Assembly: GCF_900564155.1 (NCBI RefSeq)
Contig: NZ_LS999839.1
Location: 5,825,097 to 5,889,096, forward strand
Direction: 5' to 3'
Length of the DNA: 64,000 bases
Source of the DNA: Pedobacter schmidteae
GTDB taxonomy: Bacteria > Bacteroidota > Bacteroidia > Sphingobacteriales > Sphingobacteriaceae
Below the pieces are notes generated by a model, which had not been told where the DNA came from, searched no databases, and saw nothing but the letters and a program-made list of their open reading frames with translations. Positions 51,649 through 61,136 of the stretch are shown here, one piece after another (position 1 is the first letter of the stretch; each line of letters starts with the position of its first letter). A program made the position numbers and the translations under genes.

Positions 51649-51656
51649 TAACTTTG
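51649..51656 (+). promoter_or_regulatory. -7 element of cmk
   Basis: TAACTTTG matches TAnnTTTG and ends seven bases before the cmk start, implying an almost leaderless transcript. No TTTG lies 19 bases upstream. Confidence 0.45.
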
Positions 51657-51663
51657 CCTGTCT

Positions 51664-52341
51664 ATGAGAAAAAACCTTGTGATAGCTATTGATGGCTACT
51701 CCTCTTGTGGAAAAAGTACCCTGGCCAAGGCACTGGCCAAAAAACTTGGCTTTATATATATAGATAGCGGTGCAATGTACCGGGCAGTAACACTATATTT
51801 CCTGCGCAATCACATTGATGTAAATGATCCTGAGGCGGTAGTTGATGCCCTTCAGCACATAGAGCTGAATTTTCACTCGCGCGACTACCAGTCGCACATC
51901 ACCTTAAACGGTGAAGAAGTATCAGAAGAAATCAGACAGATGCCGGTCTCTGAAAATGTAAGCGAGGTATCGGCCAATAAACAGGTACGCAAGGAGATGG
52001 TAAAGCAGCAACAGCGAATGGGCAAATCCAAAAACATTGTGATGGATGGACGGGATATAGGTACTACGGTATATCCGGATGCGCAGGTTAAATTTTTCAT
52101 GACGGCCGACCCAAAAATCCGTGCCGAACGCAGGTTCAGGGAACTACAGAGTAAGGGAGATACTACCACCAGTCTGGAGGATGTTTTTGAAAATCTTGCT
52201 CACCGTGATTATGCAGATACTACACGTAAGGAAAGCCCGCTTACCCGGGCAGAAGACGCTATCATACTGGATAACACCGACCTTACAGAATCAGAACAGC
52301 TTCATTTTGCCCTGGATATGGTACACCAGCACTTGCCATAA
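51664..52341 (+). CDS. cmk: (d)CMP kinase
   Basis: 225 residues. The enzyme phosphorylates CMP and dCMP with ATP. AIDGYSSCGKSTLAKALAKK is the P-loop; YIDSGAMYRAVTLYF and MDGRDIGTTVYPDAQVKFFM bind the nucleotide; RAERRFRELQSKG and HRDYADTTRKESPL form the lid. The length fits the short Cmk type. The gene is monocistronic and lies 135 bases after the bestrophin gene. Confidence 0.96.
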   Translation: MRKNLVIAIDGYSSCGKSTLAKALAKKLGFIYIDSGAMYRAVTLYFLRNHIDVNDPEAVVDALQHIELNFHSRDYQSHITLNGEEVSEEIRQMPVSENVSEVSANKQVRKEMVKQQQRMGKSKNIVMDGRDIGTTVYPDAQVKFFMTADPKIRAERRFRELQSKGDTTTSLEDVFENLAHRDYADTTRKESPLTRAEDAIILDNTDLTESEQLHFALDMVHQHLP

Positions 52342-52461
52342 CTATACATTTTTCTTCAACACCAGCTCTTTCAATCAGCAATATTTTGCAAATATTTGGT
52401 TACAATTGAAGACTTAACTTAAACATTACATTCCGATGTTTTAATTAAAAAATGGGTTTAA

Positions 52462-52488
52462 TACTTTTGTTTAACAATTTTGTCAAAC
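52462..52488 (+). promoter_or_regulatory. tetR promoter with overlapping near-palindromic operator
   Basis: TACTTTTG (52462-52469) matches the -7 consensus. A 20-bp palindrome of the form GTTTnACAAnnTTGTnAAAC (52469-52488) begins at its last base and covers the expected start of transcription. It breaks symmetry at one base pair and at the centre only. Its place directly before a TetR gene suggests autorepression. Confidence 0.65.
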
Positions 52489-52495
52489 TCAAGAA

Positions 52496-53083
52496 ATGAC
52501 CTCAAGAGACACTGGAACAGAACAATTAATTAAAGATACAGCCAAGCATTTGTTCTTCGCTGAAGGCAAGTTACATGCCACTACACAAGAGATTGCAGAT
52601 GCAGCAGGCGTAAATCGTACGCTAGTCAATTACTACTTCCGATCCAGAGATGCCCTGTTTGATCAGGTGTTCAACGAAGCACAGGAATCACTTGTGAAGA
52701 CCTTTGATGAGCTCATTGAATCAGATATGCCCTTCAAAGAAAAAATAGGAAACCTGATTTCTGTATTTCTGAAAGAAGCCATGCAATTCCCCTATCGCGA
52801 ACTTTTTATCATCACCCAGATGAACAGAAATGATGTGATTGATGCCAAAAAAGCAAGGGTAAAAAAAGTGAATGCCTTTTTGGAACAAATCCAGGCGGAG
52901 ATGGACAAGGGCACCATAAAAGCCATGAACCCAAGGCATTTCTCGATGAACTTATTTGCCCTGATGGCATATCCATTGGTTACCGCGCCCCTGCATAAAA
53001 TACTATTTGGCATGAATGATGAGGACTATTCGGCACTAATGGAAGAGCGAAAACAACTAATTTTTGAAACCATCTTTCCCTAA
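52496..53083 (+). CDS. TetR/AcrR-family repressor of the RND pump
   Basis: 195 residues. The N-terminal helix-turn-helix (about 10-55) has EIADAAGVNRTLVNYYFRSR. The rest is the ligand-binding helical domain, including PYRELFIITQMNRNDVIDAKK. It lies just ahead of the adaptor, pump and outer-membrane genes (83 bases), the usual place for a local repressor released by a pump substrate. A near-palindrome overlaps its own promoter. Whether it also controls the pump genes through the same promoter depends on readthrough; no separate promoter was seen in the gap. Confidence 0.92.
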   Translation: MTSRDTGTEQLIKDTAKHLFFAEGKLHATTQEIADAAGVNRTLVNYYFRSRDALFDQVFNEAQESLVKTFDELIESDMPFKEKIGNLISVFLKEAMQFPYRELFIITQMNRNDVIDAKKARVKKVNAFLEQIQAEMDKGTIKAMNPRHFSMNLFALMAYPLVTAPLHKILFGMNDEDYSALMEERKQLIFETIFP

Positions 53084-53166
53084 CATATAACACACCTTTT
53101 AAAACAGTAGATACCGGGATTTTTAAAAAATACAGGAAAGCTGCTCACAAACTATAATTACGTAAA

Positions 53167-54333
53167 ATGAAAACTAAAATTCAGTCCCTCTTTTTAATAT
53201 TACCGGCCCTATTAATTATGGCCTCATGCAACAGCGATCAGAAAAAGGCTGTCCCCCCCCCAACACAAGTACAATCTTATCCGGTAGTTGCCTTAAAAGC
53301 ACAATCAACTTCTCTTGAAACAGATTATCCGGCCACATTGGAAGGAATTCAAAATATCGATATCAGGCCAAAAGTTGACGGTTTTGTAGAGAAAATATAT
53401 GTAGATGAAGGGGCTACTGTTAAAAAAGGTCAGCTACTGTTTAGCATCAATGCACCTCAATATGAACAACAGGTAAGAACGGCAAGTGCGGCCATTAGTA
53501 GTGCCGAAGCGGATGTAAATGCGGCACAGCTACAGGTTAATAAAACAAAACCACTGGTAGAAAAAGACATCATCAGCAAATATGATTTGGATGCTGCCCA
53601 GTTAACTTTACAAAGCAGAAAAGCTACTTTAGCACAAGCCAAAGCAGAGCTGGTAAATGCCAGGGTAAATTTAGGCTATACCCGTATCACCAGTCCGGTT
53701 GATGGGGTAATAGGTAGCATTCCTTTTAAAACAGGAAGCCTGGTAAGCAGCAACAGCGCGCAACCATTAACTACTGTTTCCAATATTTCAAAAATTTACG
53801 CTTACTTCTCATTAAATGAGAAACAACTGTTGGGCTTTTCGCGCAATTACAAAGGAAACACGCTTGAAGCGAAGCTGAAAAATATACCTGCAGTATCGTT
53901 GGTACTTGCCGACGGCAGCACCTATGCCGAGAATGGTAAAATTGAATCTATTAATGGACTTATCAATACAGCTACAGGTTCGGCCAGCTTAAGGGCCACT
54001 TTTAGTAATCCAGTTAGCCTTTTAAGAAGTGGTGCAAGTGCATCTGTACGCATTCCTCAGCACCTGGAAAATATCATCCTTATCCCACAAAAATCGACCA
54101 TCGATTTACAGGGTAAAAAGTTTGTATTTGTACTGGACGAGAAAGGCTTGGTAAAAAACACAGAAATAGAAGTAATGGAAATTACCAAAGGTAATTATTA
54201 TGTAGTTACAAAAGGACTTAAAACCGGCGACAAAATAGTGTTAGAAGGATTCCAGTCGTTAAAAGACGGTGCAGAGATAAAACCGGAAGAGAAAAATGCA
54301 GATTCAGTTTATGCCGATCTTAATAATAAGTAA
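53167..54333 (+). CDS. RND efflux periplasmic adaptor (MFP)
   Basis: 388 residues. A lipoprotein signal (LFLILPALLIMASC) anchors it in the inner membrane. The barrel-sandwich hybrid begins at IRPKVDGFVEKIYVDEGATV, the alpha-hairpin has about 100-165 (ISSAEADVNAAQLQVNKTK and KATLAQAKAELVNARVNLGY), and RITSPVDGVIGSIPFKTGS and LIPQKSTIDLQGKKFVFVLD follow. This is the AcrA/MexA layout that links pump and outer-membrane channel. It is the first of three tightly spaced genes (42 bases to the pump). Confidence 0.95.
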   Translation: MKTKIQSLFLILPALLIMASCNSDQKKAVPPPTQVQSYPVVALKAQSTSLETDYPATLEGIQNIDIRPKVDGFVEKIYVDEGATVKKGQLLFSINAPQYEQQVRTASAAISSAEADVNAAQLQVNKTKPLVEKDIISKYDLDAAQLTLQSRKATLAQAKAELVNARVNLGYTRITSPVDGVIGSIPFKTGSLVSSNSAQPLTTVSNISKIYAYFSLNEKQLLGFSRNYKGNTLEAKLKNIPAVSLVLADGSTYAENGKIESINGLINTATGSASLRATFSNPVSLLRSGASASVRIPQHLENIILIPQKSTIDLQGKKFVFVLDEKGLVKNTEIEVMEITKGNYYVVTKGLKTGDKIVLEGFQSLKDGAEIKPEEKNADSVYADLNNK

Positions 54334-54375
54334 GCACATCGTAAACCGTAACTCAAAAATCGAAAATCAAACGAT

Positions 54376-57300
54376 ATGTTTAAGAAATTTATAGAAAGAC
54401 CTGTTTTATCAACGGTAATATCCATTATCATTGTTATTCTGGGCGTATTGGGTTTAATTACCCTACCTGTATCCCAATATCCCGAAATTGCGCCGCCAAC
54501 GGTGCAGGTATCGGCATCCTATCAAGGGGCCAATGCCGATGTGGTGATGAATAGTGTTGTTGTTCCGCTCGAAGAACAGATCAACGGTGTAGAGGACATG
54601 ACCTATATGACCTCATCAGCAAGTAATGATGGTACAGCCACCATTACCATTAACTTTAAATTGGGTACCAATCCCGATCTGGCTGCGGTAAATGTGCAGA
54701 ACAGGGTGGCCAGGGCAAGCAGTTTACTGCCTGCCGAGGTAACACGAGCGGGGGTAATCACAGCAAAACGTCAGGCCAGTAACGTGCTTATTTTTGGCAT
54801 CTATAGCGATAGCGCCTCTTACGATCAAAAGTTTTTGCAAAACTACGCCAACATTAACCTGGTTCCTCAAATAAAAAGGATTAACGGCGTAGGCGATGCC
54901 ACTGCTTTTGGCTTAATGGATTACACTATGCGCATCTGGCTGAAGCCTGATGTAATGGCTACCTATGGACTGGTACCTAACGATGTAAGCGTAGCACTTG
55001 CCGAACAGAATATTGAAGCCGCACCTGGCCAGTTTGGAGAGCAGGGTGAACAGTCGTTCCAGTACACTTTAAAATATTCAGGCCGCTTAAAAAATGAGAC
55101 CGAGTTTAGTAATATCATTATCAAAACAGCGGGCAACGGACAGATCCTACGTCTAAAGGATATTGCAAGGATTGAATTAGGAGCCCAAAGTTATGCCAGT
55201 ACCGTAAAGTTTAATGGAAAACCTGCATTGGGTATCGCCATCAACCAGACAGCCGGTTCTAACGCAAAAGATGTTATTGAAGGTTCATTAAAAGTACTGG
55301 AGCAAGCTTCGGCTAGTTTTCCGAAGGGTGTACACTATACCTCATTGGTAAACGTTAACGATTTTCTGGATGCCTCGATCGAAAAAGTAATTCATACGCT
55401 AATAGAAGCTTTTATCCTGGTTTTCCTGGTTGTTTTTATTTTCTTACAGGATTTCCGTTCTACCCTGATCCCAGCTATCAGTGTGCCTGTGGCTATTGTA
55501 GGTACTTTCTTTTTCCTGAGTTTATTTGGTTTTACCATCAACTTACTTACTTTATTTGCGTTGGTGCTGGCCATTGGTATTGTTGTGGATGATGCCATTG
55601 TAGTGGTAGAGGCCGTCCACGCCAAGCTGGATCATGGCTATACATCTGCCAAAAAAGCTACAGTTGATGCGATGGAAGACATCACTGGTGCCATCATTTC
55701 CATCACGCTGGTGATGGCCGCAGTATTTATTCCGGTAAGTTTTATTCAGGGTTCATCAGGTGTGTTTTATAAACAATTCGGGTTAACGCTAGCCATCGCC
55801 ATTATCCTTTCGGCAATTAACGCTTTAACCTTAAGTCCGGCACTTTGCGCCTTATTATTGAAGCCACATCCCGACGATCATGGCAAGCCTAAAAACTTCA
55901 TGAAACGTTTTTATGCCGCCTTCAATGCTTCTTTTGATGCAATGACCCACAGGTACAAACGCTCGGTGAGCTTTTTGGCCCGCAAAAAATGGCTGGCGGG
56001 TTTAGGCCTGGCCATCTTTAGCGTGGCACTGGTTTGGATGATGAACACCACACCAAAGGGTTTTGTGCCCAATGAAGATTTGGGTACCATCATGTCTGAC
56101 ATTTCTTTGCCTCCTGCAACTTCGCAAGAGCAAACAGCCATTGTTATCAAACAGATTGATAGCATTGCACATACCATCCCTGAGATCAGAAATTCATTAA
56201 CCGTGGTCGGTCGAAGCATGATTAGCGGTTCGGGCAGTTCATACGGTATGGTAATTGGAAAGCTTGCGCCTTGGGATGAACGTAAGCGTGACGTAAAAGC
56301 AATTATTGGCGAACTGTTTGCCAAAACAGCCAACATTAAAGGAGCACGGATTATATTTTTTGCACCTCCTACCATCCAGGGTTTTGGTACCAGTGGAGGT
56401 TTCGAATTTCAGTTGCAGGACAAAACCGGTGGCGATATCAGCAAATTTAATGGCATCGCAACTGAATTCCTTGCCGCACTAAGCAAAAGGCCCGAAATTC
56501 AATATGCCTCCACTTCGTTCAACCCAAATTTCCCTCAGTATCAAATTGATGTGAATGTAGCTATGGTTAAACAGGCCGGGTTGAGTGTAAGCGATGTATT
56601 AAGCGTTTTGCAGGGTTACTATGGCGGTGTTTATGCTTCTAACTTTAACAAATATGGCAAGCAATACCGCGTAATGTACCAGGCTGATGCACCTTACCGT
56701 GCAAACCAGGAGACACTGAACAACATTTATGTTAGAAATTCAAATGGCCAGATGGCCCCAATCAGTAATTTCATTACGCTGAAAAAAGTATACGGCCCGC
56801 AAGCCATATCCCGTTTCAACCTGTTCACTTCCATCTCTGTAACAGGAAGTCCAAATGCAGGCTTTAGTTCGGGCGATGCACTGAAGGCGGTACAGGAAGA
56901 GGCGGCAATTCACCTACCAACAGGTTACGGATATGAATTTTCGGGTCTCTCGCGTGAAGAGATGTCCAGCGGAAGCCAAACGGTATTCATTTTCCTACTC
57001 TGTGTAATTTTTGTATACTTCCTTTTATGTGCTCAATATGAGAGTTACATTTTGCCACTTGCGGTATTGATCTCCTTACCAATTGGTTTGGCCGGGGTAT
57101 TTATTTTCGATAAGATCTTTAAGGTCGACAATAACATCTATACTCAGATCACCCTGATCATGCTTGTAGGCTTACTCGCCAAAAATGCGATTCTGATTGT
57201 GGAGTTTGCAGTAGAACGAAGAAGAAAAGGAATGAGCATTGTAAGCGCAGCCATCAGTGGCGCAACAGCTCGTTTGCGTCCTATTTTGATGACTTCATTT

Positions 57301-57549
57301 GCCTTTATCCTCGGCTTACTGCCTTTAATGTTGTCAACCGGTGTAGGTGCAGCGGGTAATACCTCTATTGGTACCGGCGCTGTAGGTGGGATGTTGATCG
57401 GAACTATATTCGGAATATTTGTGATTCCAACCTTATTTATTGTATTCCAGAGTCTGCAGGAAAGGGTAAGCAACAAATCGCCTTTTGATGAAGGTTATGG
57501 TCCACAGAAAACATTTGATTTCCCTGAAGTTGATACGCGCGAACACTAA
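54376..57549 (+). CDS. RND multidrug efflux transporter (HAE1 type)
   Basis: 1057 residues, the normal length for AcrB-like pumps. Twelve membrane helices in two halves can be followed, with large periplasmic loops. The start FIERPVLSTVISIIIVILG and VSQYPEIAPPTVQVSASYQG are typical. The proton-relay acidic pair lies in TM4 (GIVVDDAIVVVEAVHAK), and the second half has LLAKNAILIVEFAVERRRKG and MTSFAFILGLLPL. The pump exports drugs, bile-like detergents or dyes from the inner membrane and periplasm by proton antiport. Substrate cannot be predicted. Confidence 0.96.
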   Translation: MFKKFIERPVLSTVISIIIVILGVLGLITLPVSQYPEIAPPTVQVSASYQGANADVVMNSVVVPLEEQINGVEDMTYMTSSASNDGTATITINFKLGTNPDLAAVNVQNRVARASSLLPAEVTRAGVITAKRQASNVLIFGIYSDSASYDQKFLQNYANINLVPQIKRINGVGDATAFGLMDYTMRIWLKPDVMATYGLVPNDVSVALAEQNIEAAPGQFGEQGEQSFQYTLKYSGRLKNETEFSNIIIKTAGNGQILRLKDIARIELGAQSYASTVKFNGKPALGIAINQTAGSNAKDVIEGSLKVLEQASASFPKGVHYTSLVNVNDFLDASIEKVIHTLIEAFILVFLVVFIFLQDFRSTLIPAISVPVAIVGTFFFLSLFGFTINLLTLFALVLAIGIVVDDAIVVVEAVHAKLDHGYTSAKKATVDAMEDITGAIISITLVMAAVFIPVSFIQGSSGVFYKQFGLTLAIAIILSAINALTLSPALCALLLKPHPDDHGKPKNFMKRFYAAFNASFDAMTHRYKRSVSFLARKKWLAGLGLAIFSVALVWMMNTTPKGFVPNEDLGTIMSDISLPPATSQEQTAIVIKQIDSIAHTIPEIRNSLTVVGRSMISGSGSSYGMVIGKLAPWDERKRDVKAIIGELFAKTANIKGARIIFFAPPTIQGFGTSGGFEFQLQDKTGGDISKFNGIATEFLAALSKRPEIQYASTSFNPNFPQYQIDVNVAMVKQAGLSVSDVLSVLQGYYGGVYASNFNKYGKQYRVMYQADAPYRANQETLNNIYVRNSNGQMAPISNFITLKKVYGPQAISRFNLFTSISVTGSPNAGFSSGDALKAVQEEAAIHLPTGYGYEFSGLSREEMSSGSQTVFIFLLCVIFVYFLLCAQYESYILPLAVLISLPIGLAGVFIFDKIFKVDNNIYTQITLIMLVGLLAKNAILIVEFAVERRRKGMSIVSAAISGATARLRPILMTSFAFILGLLPLMLSTGVGAAGNTSIGTGAVGGMLIGTIFGIFVIPTLFIVFQSLQERVSNKSPFDEGYGPQKTFDFPEVDTREH

Positions 57550-57559
57550 TTTAAAGAAC

Positions 57560-58966
57560 ATGAACACCAGATATCATAAATATTATTTCATCATCGGTTT
57601 TTCTATACTGAGCTTAACGGCCTGCGTCACCAAAAAATATGAGCGTCCGGCATTGAACAGTAATGATTTATACCGTGATCACGCCACGGCAGACAGCACT
57701 ACAATTGCTGACCTGCCATGGAAAACTCTTTTTGCCGACCCAGGTCTGCAATTACTGATTGAGCAGGGAATCAATGGAAATCTGGACCTGAAACAGGCCA
57801 TTGAAAGAATTAAAGTTGCCCAGGCTACCCTGATGCAAAGCAGAGCAGCTTTGTTGCCAAGTTTAACGGCAGATTTGTCTGCAGCCGACAACAAACAGTC
57901 GGTTGCTTCGTTAAATTTCCCTCCGGGCATTAACATCAATACCGAAACGCAGCTTTATAAAGCGCAGTTAAGCACCAGTTGGGAAGCCGATATATGGGGC
58001 AAGCTAAGCAGCGCAAAACGATCGGCTTATGCTTCATTACTGCAAACTGATGCAGCAAAGAGAGCTGTGCAAACGCAACTCATTGCCAATATTGCCAACG
58101 CTTATTATAACTTATTAGCCCTTGACCAACAATTGTCGATTACCGAGCAAACGATTAAAATAAGGCAGACAGATGTGGAAACCATGAAGTCACTAAAAGA
58201 AGGTGCCGTGGTAAATGGTGCGGCTGTGGTACAAAGTGAAGCCAATTTATATGCCGCCCAGGTTACAATTCCTGATTTGAAGAGAAGCATACGGGAAACT
58301 GAAAATGCCTTGAGTACACTTTTAGGTAAAGGTGCAGGAAAGATAGACCGCTCGACACTTGATCAACAGGTAGCCTACAGCAACCTGCAAACAGGAGTAT
58401 CAGCACAATTATTACAAAACAGACCTGATGTGCAGGCAGCGGAATTTGCCTTCAGATCGGCCTTTGAAAATAAAAATGTAGCAAAGGCGTCCTTCTACCC
58501 TGCTGTAACACTAACAGCAAGTGGCGGTTTGTCAAGCTTAAGCCTTAAAAACTTCTTTGACCACTCCATATTCTATAACTTAATAGGAGGCATTACCCAG
58601 CCTATTTTTAATAAAGGACAAAACAAGGCCCGCTTAAAAACTGCCGAAGCGCAACAACAAATTGCATTTTACAGCTTCCAGCAAACCTTGTTGACCAGTG
58701 GACAAGAGGTATCGAATGCATTATACGCTTATCAAACTGCAGAGGAAAAAGAAAATACCAGGGCAAAACAGATTGCTTCGCTGACAAAAGCAGTAGATTT
58801 TACTAAAGAACTGCTGCGTTACAGCTCGGCTACGAATTATACAGATGTACTAACCTCCGAGCAAAGTTTGCTTGCTGCAAAGCTAAGTAGCATCAACGAT
58901 AGGTTACAAAAGCTACAAGCAGTAGTAAACCTGTACCGGGCGCTTGGTGGCGGCTGGAAACAATAA
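57560..58966 (+). CDS. Outer-membrane efflux channel (NodT/OprM family)
   Basis: 468 residues from ATG 57560, which opens onto a lipoprotein signal (GFSILSLTAC); the frame runs back to 57485 inside the pump gene. TolC-like helices and strands in two repeats include DLPWKTLFADPGLQLLIEQG, QLSTSWEADIWGKLSSAKR, LLQNRPDVQAAEFAFRSA and ITQPIFNKGQNKARLKTAEA. It should form the trimeric exit duct of the pump. It lies 10 bases after the pump stop, completing the tetR-adaptor-pump-channel operon, which ends in a strong terminator. Confidence 0.95.
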   Translation: MNTRYHKYYFIIGFSILSLTACVTKKYERPALNSNDLYRDHATADSTTIADLPWKTLFADPGLQLLIEQGINGNLDLKQAIERIKVAQATLMQSRAALLPSLTADLSAADNKQSVASLNFPPGININTETQLYKAQLSTSWEADIWGKLSSAKRSAYASLLQTDAAKRAVQTQLIANIANAYYNLLALDQQLSITEQTIKIRQTDVETMKSLKEGAVVNGAAVVQSEANLYAAQVTIPDLKRSIRETENALSTLLGKGAGKIDRSTLDQQVAYSNLQTGVSAQLLQNRPDVQAAEFAFRSAFENKNVAKASFYPAVTLTASGGLSSLSLKNFFDHSIFYNLIGGITQPIFNKGQNKARLKTAEAQQQIAFYSFQQTLLTSGQEVSNALYAYQTAEEKENTRAKQIASLTKAVDFTKELLRYSSATNYTDVLTSEQSLLAAKLSSINDRLQKLQAVVNLYRALGGGWKQ

Positions 58967-59002
58967 AAAAAAGAAAGCGCCCATAGGCGCTTTCTTTTTT
59001 TT
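58965..59002 (+). terminator. Intrinsic terminator of the efflux operon
   Basis: GAAAGCGCC (58973-58981) pairs with GGCGCTTTC (58986-58994) around CATA. The stem is extended by eight A on the left and eight T on the right. It starts within the stop codon of the channel gene. Confidence 0.93.
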
Positions 59003-59062
59003 ATTCATAATTCTTTTAGTTAGCTTCATTCTCTAATCACATATATTGATATACTTTAGCTT

Positions 59063-59740
59063 ATGAATATCCTGATTGTTGAAGATGAAAAAACACTGGG
59101 TCTGGAAATGGCCGATTTTTTAGGCAAAGAAGGCTATACAATTGAGCATGCCTGGAAAAAGTCCTCTGCTGAAGAAAAAATATTCGTAAACACTTACGAT
59201 TTTATTCTTTTGGACCTTAGTTTGCCCGGTGGCGATGGTTTTGAATTGCTCCATCAGTTAAAGAAAATGCCTGGACGCGAGGATGCTGTAATTATATTGA
59301 CCGCCCGTGGCGATGTGGATGACCGGATTAAAGGTCTGGAAGCCGGAGCAGATGACTATCTGGCAAAACCATTTTCCTTAACAGAACTACTGGCCCGAAT
59401 GCACGCCATCATTCGCCGTAAACACAAACTGATCCTTAATGAAGTAAATATTCATGGTTTTGTGCTCGACATCAAAAACCACAAATTGAGCTTTGGCGAC
59501 CAACGCATAGCGCTTACCAACAAAGAATTCGAAATTTTTAATTACCTGGTGCTAAATAAAAACAGAGTCATATCAAGGGTAAATTTGACCGAACATGTTT
59601 GGGGTGATATACTGGAGGTAAACTCGGACTCGAATTTTGTTGATGTACATGTAAAAAACCTGCGTAAAAAGCTAACAGCCCAGGCCCCTATCGACTGGTT
59701 TGAAACCGTAAGAAGCATCGGTTACCGCATTAATATTTAA
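59063..59740 (+). CDS. OmpR-family response regulator
   Basis: 225 residues. The receiver domain (about 1-118) has the acidic pocket IVEDEKT, the phosphorylated Asp in DFILLDLSLPGGDGF (near 51), ILTARGD and DDYLAKPFSL with the conserved Lys. The C-terminal winged helix (about 128-222) contains ALTNKEFEIFNYLVLNKN and VDVHVKNLRKKL. It should bind direct repeats in DNA as a dimer. It is 12 bases upstream of its sensor kinase, and candidate direct repeats with 11-bp spacing lie after the kinase gene (61069-61086). Confidence 0.95.
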   Translation: MNILIVEDEKTLGLEMADFLGKEGYTIEHAWKKSSAEEKIFVNTYDFILLDLSLPGGDGFELLHQLKKMPGREDAVIILTARGDVDDRIKGLEAGADDYLAKPFSLTELLARMHAIIRRKHKLILNEVNIHGFVLDIKNHKLSFGDQRIALTNKEFEIFNYLVLNKNRVISRVNLTEHVWGDILEVNSDSNFVDVHVKNLRKKLTAQAPIDWFETVRSIGYRINI

Positions 59741-59752
59741 AGCAATGCAGCT

Positions 59753-61063
59753 ATGAAATTGCAATTTAAACTTGCTTTATATAACACCCTGACAAAAATT
59801 GCCATCATTACCATGCTTGGCATTTTAATATTGGTTTCCATCAACCACATTTCCATCAACCACATCCAGCAACGCTTGTTGCAAAAAAAAATCAGGCTAA
59901 TTACCAACCTGTCAAATATTGAAATAAATGATCTGTTGCTACAAAAGACGTTTACCGACTATAATTTGCTTCGTGAAGAATACATTATCCTGAAAGAAAT
60001 AAAAACAGTAGATCACCCTGTGAAACAACAGTTTACTCAGGAATTGCGTAGCATAGAAGGAAATCAGGAAGAGTTTCAAATTCTGACCACCGATTTTAAT
60101 TATGAAGGAAAAAGTTACCGTCTGGAACTAGGCGAAACCATGTCGACCCTGGCCCAGCTGGAGCGTACCATATCCATGTTTACCTTCGGAATATTAATTG
60201 CCGCCGTAATTTTAACACTGATTATCGATCTGGGTTTTATGCAATTCTTACTGGCTCCTTTTTATCAAATCATTGATCAGAAACTAAACAAAGTAAATGA
60301 CCCCATCAATTTCAATTATCAACCTGTAAAAACTACCACCGACGATTTCCGGATACTCGATCAGAGTATCAGCGTACTGATGAATAAAATTGCCACTCTA
60401 TTTTTGATCGAGAAGGAATTTATAGCTAACGTGTCGCATGAATTACTAACCCCAATATCCGTCTTGAATACAAGGTTGGAGAACCTGCTCAATGATGAAC
60501 ACCTAAGCCAGGAAGGCGAAAACAAATTATTTGCCTGTCTAAAAACCCTGAACCGACTAAAAGCGATTATCAATAGCCTGTTGTTGATTTCTAAAGTAGA
60601 GAACAATCAGTACAATAAACCTGACACCATCTCTGTAAGGCATACTGTAGAAGAGGTTTACGAAGAACTGGAGCATCGGTTGCTGATGATGAAGCTGAAA
60701 ATACACATCAACCTGCCCGAAGATTATAACTTTACCGGAAACCGATCGCTTTTTCATACCTTACTTATGAATTTGGTAAACAATGCCATAAAATATAATA
60801 TACCTTCGGGATCGGTCAGTATTTACAGTGAAAAAAAACTGACGGGCTACACGCTTGTTGTGGCTGATACCGGTCGGGGAATGGATCCGGAAATAGTCGA
60901 ACAAGCATTTATTCGTTTCGAAAAGCTGCAATCAGAGCAAGAAGATAGTCATGGATTAGGGCTTGCGATAGTCAGAAGTATTGCTTCATTTCATGATATC
61001 AAAATCAATATCGATTCAAAAAAAGGCGAAGGAACACTGGTTCGCATCATTTTTCCTTCCTGA
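59753..61063 (+). CDS. Membrane sensor histidine kinase
   Basis: 436 residues. Two membrane helices (about 12-32, KIAIITMLGILILVSINH; about 140-165, FGILIAAVILTLIIDLGF) flank a periplasmic sensor loop of about 105 residues. The phosphoacceptor His is in FIANVSHELLTPISVL (near 230), the ATPase N box in LLMNLVNNAIKYNI, G1 in ADTGRGMD and G2 in HGLGLAIVRSI. It is the partner of the preceding response regulator. The signal sensed is unknown. The gene is followed by a small basic secreted protein that may be its target. Confidence 0.95.
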   Translation: MKLQFKLALYNTLTKIAIITMLGILILVSINHISINHIQQRLLQKKIRLITNLSNIEINDLLLQKTFTDYNLLREEYIILKEIKTVDHPVKQQFTQELRSIEGNQEEFQILTTDFNYEGKSYRLELGETMSTLAQLERTISMFTFGILIAAVILTLIIDLGFMQFLLAPFYQIIDQKLNKVNDPINFNYQPVKTTTDDFRILDQSISVLMNKIATLFLIEKEFIANVSHELLTPISVLNTRLENLLNDEHLSQEGENKLFACLKTLNRLKAIINSLLLISKVENNQYNKPDTISVRHTVEEVYEELEHRLLMMKLKIHINLPEDYNFTGNRSLFHTLLMNLVNNAIKYNIPSGSVSIYSEKKLTGYTLVVADTGRGMDPEIVEQAFIRFEKLQSEQEDSHGLGLAIVRSIASFHDIKINIDSKKGEGTLVRIIFPS

Positions 61064-61068
61064 ATTGT

Positions 61069-61104
61069 TCTTCATCAAATCTTCATGTAGTGTTTGCAAC
61101 TTTG
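61069..61104 (+). promoter_or_regulatory. Candidate response-regulator box and promoter of the Asr-like gene
   Basis: TCTTCAT occurs twice, at 61069-61075 and 61080-61086, exactly 11 bp apart, as for tandem OmpR-type dimers. CAACTTTG (61097-61104) is one base off the -7 consensus, putting the repeats over the -33 region, where an activator would replace the missing TTTG. Confidence 0.45.
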
Positions 61105-61136
61105 GTATAACAAAAAACACTAAATAATTTATAAAC

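Noticed and set aside
55911..56375. Minus-strand 154-codon frame inside the RND pump gene
   Set aside because: Antisense frame of a full-length pump; long antisense frames are common in such genes.
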